The position numbers and the translations under genes were made by a program. 64,000 nucleotides of DNA from Hygrocybe punicea (lineage: Eukaryota > Basidiomycota > Agaricomycetes > Agaricales > Hygrophoraceae): positions 4,154,001 to 4,218,000 of the forward strand of contig OY744468.1 in assembly GCA_963556145.1 (NCBI GenBank), in the 5' to 3' direction. Below the pieces are notes generated by a model. That model was not told the origin of the DNA and did not search any database. It worked only from the letters and a program-made list of their open reading frames with translations. Shown here in pieces: positions 12,654-23,159 of the stretch. The first letter of the stretch is position 1. The number at the start of each line of letters is the position of its first letter.

Positions 12654-15600
12654 ATGTGGCAGCCAAGGAAGAGACATGACCGTAGTGGTGAGTTGTCAAT
12701 ATAGCAACAGGCTCACAGTCTTCATACTCGTTTTGCACAGATTTCGACATCAAAGACAGTGAGGCAATATGCCGGGTCTGTCCTGGGCGCCCGCGAACCA
12801 CCACACGACACCTCAGCACCCATGCGAGTTCTGCCAAACATAAAGAGTGGTCTCGCAAGGCCGCAGAGAGGGAGTCAGCACGTCGAGACCGCATGGCATC
12901 CACTTCGAACCCAGCCCCAAGTGAGTACAATGTGGGATATACATCACCATCCTAACCATCCAGGCTATGAAGACGGCAAGGGTCCGGAAGATAGATCGGA
13001 GCCTACCTGGCACACCGACAATTGGGAGCCTGCACCAGACCACTCGAATTGGGATGACGAAATCCTTACAACCAGTATACCTACGCAATCAATATTTACG
13101 GATGCAAACGGCAATCGCCTTTATTTCAGTGCAGGATCCGACCTCTCCGACCCACTTGCCGAGTCGCTGGCACGAGCACTCAATGTCGCAGAAAGCCGCA
13201 ATCCGAACCGTTCATTTGATGACGAGATCCCTCTTCCTGATCTGAGTGAGGATAGTGACAGCGAGGATGACGAGGATGAAGGTTTGCACGTTTTGGCTTC
13301 TCTTGGTCCATGGCTGATGGTACATTGGTCTCTCAGATGATTCTTTGTCTTCCGAGGATCTCCTGGACACTTGGTTTGGTGCAGATGTGAACGAGCAGTG
13401 GTTTCCTTACCCAGATAAGGCTGTAAGCGCGTGTTCTCCATCCATTCTGTTTCCCACTGATGGTTGTTGTACGATACAGGCATTTCTTACCGACGTCTTG
13501 TTCAATTCACCTCGACTTCGTTTCTCACGCGCGCAGCAAAAAGCCGTCCTGTCGTGGGCAAGGGAACTTGGTGCTAAAGTACCACATTATGATGGACTTC
13601 GCAGATGTCAAGAGAAACTCAAGAAGGACCTTGGTGACCCTACAACGCGGCAAGAGTCGGCCCAGGGACATGTATGGTACCTAAACGAGATTAGTGATGC
13701 CATTGCTAAGGTATTCCAAGCCGCATCTGCCCGCTGCTTTCTGCTCACTTTCCTCAGGACATGTCGAACCCTATTACCCGACCCTCAATGGTCTTCTACC
13801 CCGACGCTTCGGGGACAATGGGCGAACTTTGGCACGGATCTAAGATGCTGCGAGACATCCCTGATCATTTGCTGACGCCAACAATCAAGCATAACCACAA
13901 GATATTCTATGTCAACGAACTGGTGCGAAGAACAAACAACCGATGGTTTATTCCGACACGATGGTTAACCAAGAACCGCGAAATGTGGGCAATGGGCCAC
14001 CATGTCGATGACACACCAGTAAGTTTATTCACACGGTTCTCATGAATGCTTCGTCAGTAACATGTCTACACAGGAGGGTTTTGTCGTCAAAAATGACAAA
14101 ATTGCTGCCGTTTCAGTGGCTTCATTCGTTGACACGTTTGATGAGATTTTGGTAGCCTCCTCGGGCATCTATCCCTTTGCCCGTATGTCCGTCAAGCCTC
14201 CCGAGGTTCCTCACTAATGACTAGTATCTAGCGTCTTGCCAAGCTTATGCTGATCAAATGCCCCATCCACTCCGTACCAAGGCTGGCTCCCGTCCCATCT
14301 ATTCAGTTCCGATCATCATTTTCATCGACGATGTGTCAGGCAACAAGTCCAAGCAGTGGAATAAGCACTTCTCGTGCTATATATCAAATGGCACATTACC
14401 AAGAGAAAAGCTATCCGAAGAGTTTCATGTTCGATTTGTAGCTACATCTCCAAATGCGACGCCATTAGAAATAATGCAAGGGGTCCGTGGCTCAATTGAG
14501 TATGTCGTTTCATCTTTATTTAGACATATCTGACCTTTTTGTGCATTAGACGAACATTCGCTGATCCGATTGTTGCTTGGGACTGCGAAGCAAAAGAAGA
14601 AGTCTTGCTACAGCCATATGGGCATCTTTGGGCTGGTGATAACCCAATGCAAGCTGAGCTATGTAGTTGCGCCGGACTTGCCACCAACCATTTCTGCCGT
14701 ACTTGCAAAGTTGGCGGCACTCAGGAGTATAAACGGTCCGAGGAAGGATTTTCGAAGCTGTTTGAGGTAAGGCGAATCAATAATTGAGCGTACTGTGCCC
14801 TGATGTACGGTCACCGACAGGAAGGGGATCAGCGCTCATTCGAAGAAACACGTGAACATGTCTTTCAACAACTGCTGATGTCGCTTGAGCCAAGTGTGGC
14901 CACGAAGCTGACGGAGGCCGTCCGTGACTCTGGGGTCAAAGATCTTGTAGCGCAACCAATTATCGATGCCATTGTCAAACTTGGACAGGAGTTACGAAAG
15001 GCTACACCCGATCGCGCCGCACATACACCAGACGAAGTTCAGTCAATTCTTACGGAGGAATTAAAGAAGGCTCATGAAAAAGGTGGCGTTATCAATCCGC
15101 TGCTCGGCATGTCAGGTATGTCTGGGCTTTACATGTTGTTTTTCGCCAACAACATTGTAATGCAATCAACGCAGGTGTGGACATACATCTCGATACGCCC
15201 ACAGAGATATTACATACCATCCTTCTCGGTGTTGTAAAGTACTTCTGGGGCCAGACTATGTTTCTACTCGAGAAGTCGAAGAAGTTTGACCTCTTCCAAT
15301 CGCGACTTAATTCAATAGTTCAGGATGGACTGAACATTCCTAAGATACCTGCCGACTACATGTGCCACTACAAAGGTGGACTAATCGGCAAGCACTTCAA
15401 GACCGTCTCCCAAGTCATGGCATTTACGGTTTATGACCTGGTTCCTCGTGAGGTCCTGGACGCATGGCTCCTCATCGGACGTCTTACAGTCCTTCTCTGG
15501 CATACAGAAATCAAAGATATAGAGTCATATTCGGTGTGTGCCTTTCTAGACAACCTTGATTCAACCTGACATCTTTCGCAGAAAGATCTCCAGCAATGTA

Positions 15601-17553
15601 TTGATGATTTTTTGAGTGTGACTGCGCTTTGCAGCCCGAGTATTCTTATCTCGAAACCCAAATTCCACTTTCTCCTTCACCTTGTGTTCTACATACGACG
15701 ATTCGGTCCAGCGATCCTCTTTTCTACGGAGCGGTTCGAGTCATACAATGCTGTTTTCCGGGCGGCATCTATATATAGCAATCACATGGCACCAAGTCGA
15801 GACATCGCCTGGTGCTTTGCAGGCATGGATCGCATTAAACATATTGTTACGGGGGGGTGGTGGAAAGATGCTCGTACTGGCCGGTGGACTTGTGCGAGTG
15901 TCTCTATCCTCAGATACTTGGAAGACCACCCTGAACATGCGAAGCTACTTGGGTTGGATTCGAGAAAGGGCCGAGTGCCAGGTGCGTATCAATCCAACTT
16001 GGCATTTATTTCATCAATTTTAATACAAGCCCAGGAACCATAACAATGCCAGCTCAATCAAAGAAAAACCCCAAGGTGACGGTACCTATCATCGCTTGGA
16101 CAGACTCACTGGCACAGCAAGTTGTCATCGCCCCATATCCCCTTCCTCTCGGGTTCAGAAAAGCACATGCCATTACGGCAATGTCGCGAGACAACATTTC
16201 ATGTGGTCAGCATGCCATTATACGGTCGGAGGGGGTGCGTACTCCTGGAATCATGATGGGACTGGGGTGATTAACGGCGTTCTTCCAGGGCGAGTTCTCA
16301 CCACTCGCATTTGGAAAGGTGTGCGAAATCTTGGTTGCAGACACGTCGAACCCAGAATCGCCAGTGCTGTCCCCTGACAAAACTATCTACGTCACCGTGC
16401 AGCTTTTTGTACTGGGTGACGACCCCCACCACGTGCTCGATATGCCTACTCTTCAACAGTCTCCCAACCGTGTTGTATTACAACCAATGGTATGTCAATT
16501 TTATCTGTGTTTTGTTCATTCCTCACAAATTCTGTAGGACATCATCTGCGCCGTAAATCTGCAGCATGACTGTGAACATGGAAAATGCCAAGCGACAGGT
16601 ACACAGTTGCTTGTGCAAGAACGTGAGGCAACCAAACGCACCAGAAAGATCGTGCAGCATGCCGATGATGTCCATTTCATTGTCAATGTCAACAGCCTCC
16701 ATAATTACGAGACAGTCGCCACGGCTTTGCCACCACATCTACGCAAGTCATCATTTCACATTGAGGACATTGCCAAACTTCGAAAGACGGCATCGGCCCA
16801 GGTGCGGGACAAGAAAGAACAGCAACTAGAGGCAAAGAAGAAACTTCTGGCAACGAAGGCTGCGAGCCGTGCTATTGATAATACCACTGGCCCTGCAAGT
16901 GGAACAGATCTTGTAGCGGCCTTCGTGGATGATGGTGAGCTTCTGGAGGTTTTGGAGGAAGTATTGGATGATGGTGATGATCTGGACCCAATTGAGCCAA
17001 TTGAGAACAGAGCTGCGTCTGGGAGCAGAACCATACCTGTCTTTGAGGTGCCCCGACGGCAGCAAGGAAAAAAGGACGCAACCTTGTATGTATTTCAACT
17101 CAATTTAGTTTTTTGTTCTACTGAACATTCAATACTGGCAGAGATAATGTGAGCAAGGACGTGTTGAAGTACTTTTGTCGGCAAGAAAGCCTTCTGGTCG
17201 GAGGCAACAAATCTGAGCTGTTGCAACGTCTGGTAAAGTATTACAACAGGTAAGTCCATAATATTTTGGGAATACAAAATGAATGTTGAATTAAATACAC
17301 TAGTTCTTCTCTTCCACATCCGACTGCCGATGCAATTGAAGCAGTGCAACGTCAAGTGAAATCAAACAACTTACTTGTCAAAGTGGCTGGCCCACGGAAA
17401 AGGAGGCGGAATGTAGAGGAGGATGTTGACCAGCATGTTGAAGGGGAGCAGGGTGATGTACCACAACCACGGAAAAAGCGGGGCATTGTTGGGGAGTCTG
17501 TGAGACTTGAGAATGAACAGATGTTGCGGGGATTCTTTTTAAATGATAGATAG
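12654..17553 (+). CDS. Large CACTA/Plavaka-like transposase with N-terminal zinc finger and C-terminal SAP-like domain
   Basis: A multi-exon gene of roughly 1,450 residues can be followed without a stop. The N-terminus MWQPRKRHDRS joins a C2H2/BED-like finger (ICRVCPG...HLSTH). An acidic linker follows, then a conserved segment of mushroom transposases (FYPDASGTMGELWHGSKML; IIIFIDDVSGNKSKQWNKH; FVATSPNATPLEIMQ; PIVAWDCEAKEEVLLQPYG; HFCRTCKVGGTQEY). Later come LDTPTEILHTILLGVVKYFW and FSTERFESYNAVFR, with Asp/Glu residues that are candidates for the DDE triad. Near the C-terminus, SKDVLKYFCRQESLL...NKSELLQRLVKYY resembles a SAP DNA-binding helix pair, and a basic tail (PRKRRRN) follows. Assignment to the CACTA/Plavaka-like group is by motif resemblance only. 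The coding region looks intact, suggesting recent activity. Confidence 0.75.
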
Positions 17554-17979
17554 TTTAGTGCATGGTACCCCACCATGACAATATTGTGAAAACAAAACAA
17601 TGAATGAAAAGATGACTACTTGACAGAAATCAGCTGCATTCTCATTACCATACTAGCTGCACAACAGTACCAGATATCCAAGTTACTTGTACTGGCCAGA
17701 TATGCAAATTCAAAAAATTCTGCCAAGAAAATTTCCTCAAAGAGGCAAAGCTTTCCAATCAGCTACAGCTAACAATGGCTAACCCATATATGGGTTTTTA
17801 GCTGGACCAGACCGTTGTGGCAATGGCTAAATCACGGCTAGCTGTCCAAAAAGGAAATAAATAGCAGACTAATGACCACTGCCAAGGTTGAATCTCACCA
17901 CCAATCTCACCACACACCAGCTCACAACAACACTGGCCAACCCCAAACAAAGGCCACAGCACCCCAACAGCAACCAGCA
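17554..17979. other. Flank between transposase and SF3A1 fragment
   Basis: About 430 bases are AT-rich and hold no convincing gene. A short tract rich in ACAACA/CCA codons leads into the SF3A1-like fragment. This could be the right end of the upstream transposon. No terminal repeat was identified by eye. Confidence 0.35.
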
Positions 17980-18936
17980 GAGGGGCGATGGCCATACTGC
18001 TTCCAAAGCCAACACGATTGACACTTTCTCCACCAAGGTCAATTTTGACGAGGAGATTGTGAAGGGTCTGGGACCATAAGTTTAATTGTACAGTTCATAC
18101 ATTACCAATGACTTATTGTTTGAGTAGACAAGAACCTGGTGCTATCAGTCCCAGAATAGGCCCAGCCGCTGCCCCTGCTCCAATGGCCACCTTACCCCCT
18201 GCCCTGGCATCACTTACAGCACATCCTAATCAAGCATCGGTGACTCCTGCTCCTGCGAATCCTGCCTATTCAGCAGCAACTATCTCCTCAGGACCACAGC
18301 CCTCAATGTATCCCAACCAGCTGGTGCCTGTTCTGTTACCCCCACTACATTATCAAGGTTTGGACGCTGTCCAACCATTTGGATACCAACCGCCTCCTGT
18401 TAGCGTCACCCCTGCGCTAAGCATGCATCCTTCAAGAATAGCCACCCTCACAGCTGCTGGGTCTATGATATTGCCACAAGCGGGTATTTTCTAGACTGCA
18501 GATGAGATGCAAGGGACTGGGCTGGATGAACTGCCACCTGGCAAAAAGGTAGAAGATTGTGAAACTTCCAGGCGGTCAACTTTACCCCAAAGCTGATTGG
18601 ATAAATATGTACCCTGTAAGTTAGCTGAATACCCTTAGCTTCCAGTGCACTGACCAGACAATGTGAAGAATCCTATCTCGCTTCTAGTACAACTGCCCGA
18701 TGATCCATCCAAGCCTGAGTGGAAATTAGATGGCACAATTGTGACTATTCCAGACCTGCCCTTGAACCTGCTGGTTTCCACCCTCTGAGATCGCATTCTT
18801 CAACATACAGGGAGAGTCCCAGTCTCCAAAATCAGGCTGTCATATGCTGGCAAGATGCTGACGAATTCCAATTTGATTGTGAGTTACAATTTGGAGGACG
18901 AGGATCTTCCTGTGTTTAGCGTCAACAAAAAGAAGT
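17980..18936 (+). pseudogene. SF3A1: Decayed 3' fragment of splicing factor SF3A1 (Prp21) gene
   Basis: Translated pieces in several frames match the C-terminal third of SF3A1, the U2 snRNP component. They are GHTASKANTIDTFSTKVNFD with KGLGP; a Pro/Ala linker starting ISPRIGPAAAP; KLPGGQLYPKADWINMYP; and the C-terminal ubiquitin-like domain (LLVQLPDDPSKPEWKLDGT; LLVSTLRDRILQHTGRVPV; RLSYAGKMLTNSN; YNLEDEDLPVFSVNKKK). The SURP domains and the rest of the N-terminal two thirds are absent. An intron-like gtaagt...ag is still present after the MYP codons, so this is a copy of genomic DNA, not of mRNA. The frame is broken by a stop after PQAGIF (18492-18494), by frame changes, and by loss of several residues between FDEEI and KGLGP. 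It lies between a transposase gene and another accessory gene. Confidence 0.8.
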
Positions 18937-19882
18937 AACCGGTGAACATGTAAAATATTGTTCTCCCCTTTCGCCTATATCGATTTATTCCCTACATTAA
19001 TGTAGACCAATGATGACCTCCAATGCCTGACATTAATGTATAATTAATGAAGTGGCAACGGAAGCCGAGGACCCACTCCTGTTATGTCTCTTTTTTTTAT
19101 TGCTATCAACTTATTTTGGATTACAGCACAATGATCTTGAGGCAACAGCAGCCCAGACAGCAGCAGCAATGGCCAATGACCACAGCAATGGCAACAGAAC
19201 AGCAGCAGTGGCAATGACAGCAACAGCAGTGCCAGCAGCGACAACAAGTGACACGTGCCAGTCCCAGATGTAGTGGAGGGTCATGCACCAATCTCTGCTG
19301 CATTGGTAAGTTTTTTTTCTTTACTTTTATCAACAAATATCTGTCTAGCTATGCACAATGACAAAAAAGCCGCATCCCAACACCCTGCAACATGGGGACC
19401 TCAAACTCAGGCTCGCAGGCACCACCACCACCACCAACCATCAGCTTCTTTGCCGCTACAGCTGCTGTGTTCACCCTATGGTGCTGATAAGTCACAACCA
19501 CAGTCACAGCCACCATCACAACAGCAGTGGTGATGTTGGATAAAGAAAGAGTCATCGCCTGTGTATTGCGAGCTGTGGCAACACTATACTTCCTCTGGAG
19601 GATTGCAGGTGAACTCAAACTGGTCTTTGTGCCCATCCTGTTTTGCAACAGCTGAGAATTCTCCAATCTTATTCAACTCAGTTGCAAGACATTTCTTGCT
19701 TTTCTATTCCTGAGTGCTTGCCATCTGTTATTTTAAGCTTGTCATCCATGAGTGTTTCACACGGTATGGAAGATTCCGAATGTGAGAACCCGTGACTTGC
19801 ATTTTTTTGTTTTTTTTTACAAAGTCCCTTCAAGCGCCTGCCAGCACTGTGCCGTGTTCGACATACATTTTATGGATACAAG
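18937..19882. repeat. Low-complexity, CAG/CAA- and homopolymer-rich region
   Basis: A CAG/CAA-rich tract runs from about 19139 to 19250 and a CCA run lies near 19421-19445. Several T-runs of 7-9 bases occur (for example near 19090, 19310 and 19805). Reading frames through this stretch give only repetitive Ala/Gln/Thr sequence, so no gene is called. Confidence 0.5.
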
Positions 19883-21419
19883 ATGGGCCTCATGGACGAC
19901 ATCGAGTTTGAAGATCATGATTTCCCTATAACACCGATGCATGCCGCGACCAACAGGGTTCAACCTTCACCTCGCGGTGGAAACCAGGAGCGTCTTTCTG
20001 GACTGAATCTACTTGCTTCGGTTGCAAGGACCCCAGGTCTGTAACCATCTAGTTTTTTTCTATGCTGCTTATCACCATTGCAGCAACAAGGAGCCGGCTT
20101 GGGCCTCAACTTAATACCAGAAGCCCCAGCTTACACTCTCCAAGCGTGCTTCACCGCCGGCAACGGGAGCCTGAATTGCAGTCTTGGTCCAAGAACCAAA
20201 AACTTCGTTTTGCGGAGTTTGCTGAACAAGTCTGCGTTGAATATGATGTGCCTACAGCAGAAAAGGACGACATCGTCACCAAAAGCCAAGTAAGCGCATC
20301 TGAATTTAATTTTCAAGCCGCTTCTAAATTACCAGCTTTGCACACATGAATTGATAATCACTCTCTATGCGAGGTTGGCACGCGATCAAGGGCAGGCGTC
20401 GGATATGTCAGGGCAGGCCTGGTTAAAGTCTCCCCAGTTCAAGGCAAGTGGCAACCGTTGACCCGAACTGGCGTCAATTATTCCCTGTCACAGGAACACG
20501 TCACCGCAAAGCTCTACACAATATTACTGGACCCTGGCCTCTCCAGCTACAAGACTGGCCTTCTTTCGCGCTGCCTGGTGAGCTCACCGTCTCTCAACAT
20601 CATTAATTAACAAATCTCGTTTGACGTTATAGCATCACATTCGTCTCCACCCCAATCAATACCGCATACCAAAGGAAATCCATGACTTCATCCCATCGAA
20701 GGCATTTGCGACTCACCTCAGCAAGTGTCTCGCATCTTGCCGTGCTGAAATCAAACGGAAGGTACAGTTATTCCTAGCCTGGCAGCCCACCCCTACTTAT
20801 CATAAATTGGCCAAATATAGCTTCTCCTAGCTTGGGATAAGAAGAAAGACATTTACGCTGTTGTCAGGTCACTCATCGGCACATCGGGAATCTCAGTTAC
20901 TGACACTATGTGGGGCCGCTGGGCTTGGGTCGTAAGCATACCTCATTCGTCTGCCCACGCAAACTAATATATCTGATATTTTTAGCAAATTAAACTTGTT
21001 GACTATCGAGATGCCGTGAACAAGAATGAGAAACGCGAGAAACACTTCTGGGACTGGATTGATGAAACGCTTGAACAGCGCCGAGCACAGTACAAGGAAA
21101 CCCCGGAGCCTGAACGGTCTAAACGGGTCAGCCGGTGCGTGTGCGACGTTTATCATTGGCACAGTATTGATGATGTTATAATAGTGTATTTGAACTAACA
21201 CTGAAGAAACACCACAAACTACGTCCTCCAAAGAAACGACCCGCTTCAAATGAATCTATCCCTGCGTGGCAGCGCGAGATATCAAATGCAATTCAGGAGA
21301 TGGAAGGTTATTCGGATACCGATTTGGCTCATCTCGAGGCAGATGATGCCGATGATGAAGACCTGAATGCGGCTATTGCAGAGGAGGAGAATGCTGGAGG
21401 AGCTTTGACATCTAGCTAG
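19883..21419 (+). CDS. Hypothetical multi-exon protein in mobile region
   Basis: The gene starts MGLMDDIEFEDHDFPITP and splices in frame through about eight exons to an acidic C-terminus (DLAHLEADDADDEDLNAAI) ending at TAG 21417-21419. Intermediate pieces read LRFAEFAEQVCVEYDV, LCTHELIITLYARLA, EHVTAKLYTILLDPG, HHIRLHPNQYRIPKEIHDF and LLLAWDKKKDIYAVVRSLIG. These suggest a mostly helical, charged protein. One intron (20444-20493) must use a GC donor (gcaagt) to keep frame. I do not recognise a domain. Its layout resembles helical proteins that recur in Agaricomycete repeat-rich regions, but that is an impression. Introns and frame appear intact. Confidence 0.6.
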
Positions 21420-22332
21420 TGGTAGTTCACTGCGTCCATGTATTTTTTTACCGCTTCGTATATATACACATTCCCGCCCCCAAATGCGCCAGCAACTTTC
21501 AACAAGAAAATTATACCAGAATCCTTCATGTTCAGCTCATGACTGTCCGACATCAATCCCTTATTGGCCATATGTACTAGACCTGACATGGGAAGCTGAT
21601 ATCCAATCTATGTCGATCTTCTACACTCATGCCTTGCGGCGAAGCCCGAATATCGGACAGACGCTGCCCTTTTTATATAGAAGCATGGCTGGACCTGACT
21701 CGCTTCGGCTTCTTAGGTCACATGGTTGGTTTGGGATGACCAAGCCAACGGCGGTGTAGGCTTGCATGAGACACCGCTCAAAAAACATCTGCATACGTGA
21801 GTTCTCCGACTTGAGCGGTTCCGCCAGGCTGGGAATTAGCAGGACCCAAAGTCTAATATATGACCAACCATAATATAGCCTTCAAGTCCCAGGTGTTCGT
21901 GGTCTGCTACCACCTGAGCCGCGATTCCATTTCAAGTGAGAAAAATAATATCGTACCGATGTCAAGCAAGTACTATGTGTTGTGGCGAGGGTTATTGGCA
22001 ATTGGGCTTACGCAGTGGTCACAATGAAATCGGGCACCACTTAGTCAAGAAGAATCAGACCATCCATGAATGCCGTAGTTCTTATGTGGTTTGACTGAGA
22101 GACCTGCCCCCTTCATGTTTGCTTCCAGCGCTTTATCTTTTGCGAAGACTATATAGCAAAGACTGTATAGCAAAGACCTCAGCGTACCTGAATCAGCCAT
22201 GTCCACGACATCAACCCTCAACGAAGACCACATTAACTTTGCGCATTAACTCCTTGCTCTTCACCTCAGCATCTATCGAGACCAGGGCAGGAAATGAGTA
22301 CAGGAATCCTTTTCAGTAATTATACTCACAGT
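21420..22332. other. Intergenic region, nothing recognised
   Basis: About 0.9 kb lies between the hypothetical gene and the 3' end of ERG28. It contains a short direct repeat, agac(t)(a/g)tatagcaa, near 22146-22176. Open frames are short, without family character or splice support. No tRNA-like A/B box pair was seen. Confidence 0.4.
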
Positions 22333-23021
22333 CTATGGTTTGACGTAGAATTCGTACTGACGAATCATCCAGATCAAGGAGGTCGCTTCAAATAAATAGA
22401 AGTAACACACAGCGGGGTTTATTCGGTCAGCAGAATGAAATCTGGAACAGTTGGACAGACTCACTGGCGACGATACATGGGCTCAAAATACCCACGTTGA
22501 TTTTGGCGGTGCGAAATATCAAAAGTTCAGATATAAAGTGACCAAAGGCAATTAGGTATGTTAATAACGTGATATCGTATATGCTAGGAAACAGAAGGTT
22601 AAACAAATTATGAGACATGTCTCCAAAATAGAAACCGTTCTAATGGAGTGACAGACGTACGGTTTGTCGTGGATGTTGTAAGCCGCGTAGGCACGCACCA
22701 CCGCAGATGTGAGCGACCAGACAGCGAATGTTCTTGCTTGAAGGGACGTTACTATTGCCTCCAATTGAGCGACGGTCAACTAGAGGAGATAAGATGAAGT
22801 TGTCTGACCGGAAATAGGAGGGACGTTGTCGTATATCCTACGCGTTAATTTGAGTGTGGTAAAATTTTGCAAAGTGTTGAATATCGCCACAACGGCCACA
22901 AGTAGCTGCCATCTAGGCAGCCACCCCTCCGATTCTGGCAGATCTGAAGCGAGTCCATGAGCGACTGAGAATGCAAATGTTGCATGCAGGCTCACTCACA
23001 GTTCAACAGTTGAGTAAACAT
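22333..23021 (-). CDS. ERG28: Ergosterol biosynthesis scaffold protein Erg28
   Basis: Five exons (23000-23021, 22809-22943, 22661-22751, 22465-22583, 22333-22385) sum to exactly 420 nt, or 139 residues, typical of Erg28. Erg28 is an ER membrane protein that tethers the C4-demethylation enzymes Erg25, Erg26 and Erg27. Family segments are YLPESEGWLPRWQLLVAVVA, NTLQNFTTLKLTRRIY, LQARTFAVWSLTSAVVRAYA, LLTYLIAFGHFISELLIFR and a C-terminal WMIRQYEFYVKP. About four hydrophobic helices are evident. The first exon encodes only MFTQLLN plus one base. The downstream Met (MSLHATFAF) reads through what I interpret as intron 1. The gene is divergent from the Ser/Pro-rich gene, with 138 bp between starts. 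Confidence 0.93.
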
Positions 23022-23159
23022 CTGTGAGAAAAATAAATTGTTTTTTTTTTGTCGGTTTCTTTTAGAACGTTATGTAATGTGCTTGCCAAATATAGACTAA
23101 CCATATTCTGCGTTCCTGGATGGAACATATAATTGTTCCTCCGTCGCGCTTCTCAAGCA

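Noticed and set aside
19052..19273. Ala/Thr-rich small protein in the CAG-rich tract
   Set aside because: All three frames of the CAG/CAA repeat stay open by composition; no evidence of a gene.
12654..21419. Calling the whole block one composite transposon
   Set aside because: No terminal inverted repeats or target-site duplication could be seen by eye, so the borders are unsupported.
21781..21830. Possible structured RNA (gacttgagcggttccgcc)
   Set aside because: Resembles a tRNA T-arm only superficially; no matching acceptor or D-arm could be found.
22045..22233. Minus-strand frame downstream of ERG28
   Set aside because: Short, with no signature, and lies beyond the well-supported ERG28 stop codon.
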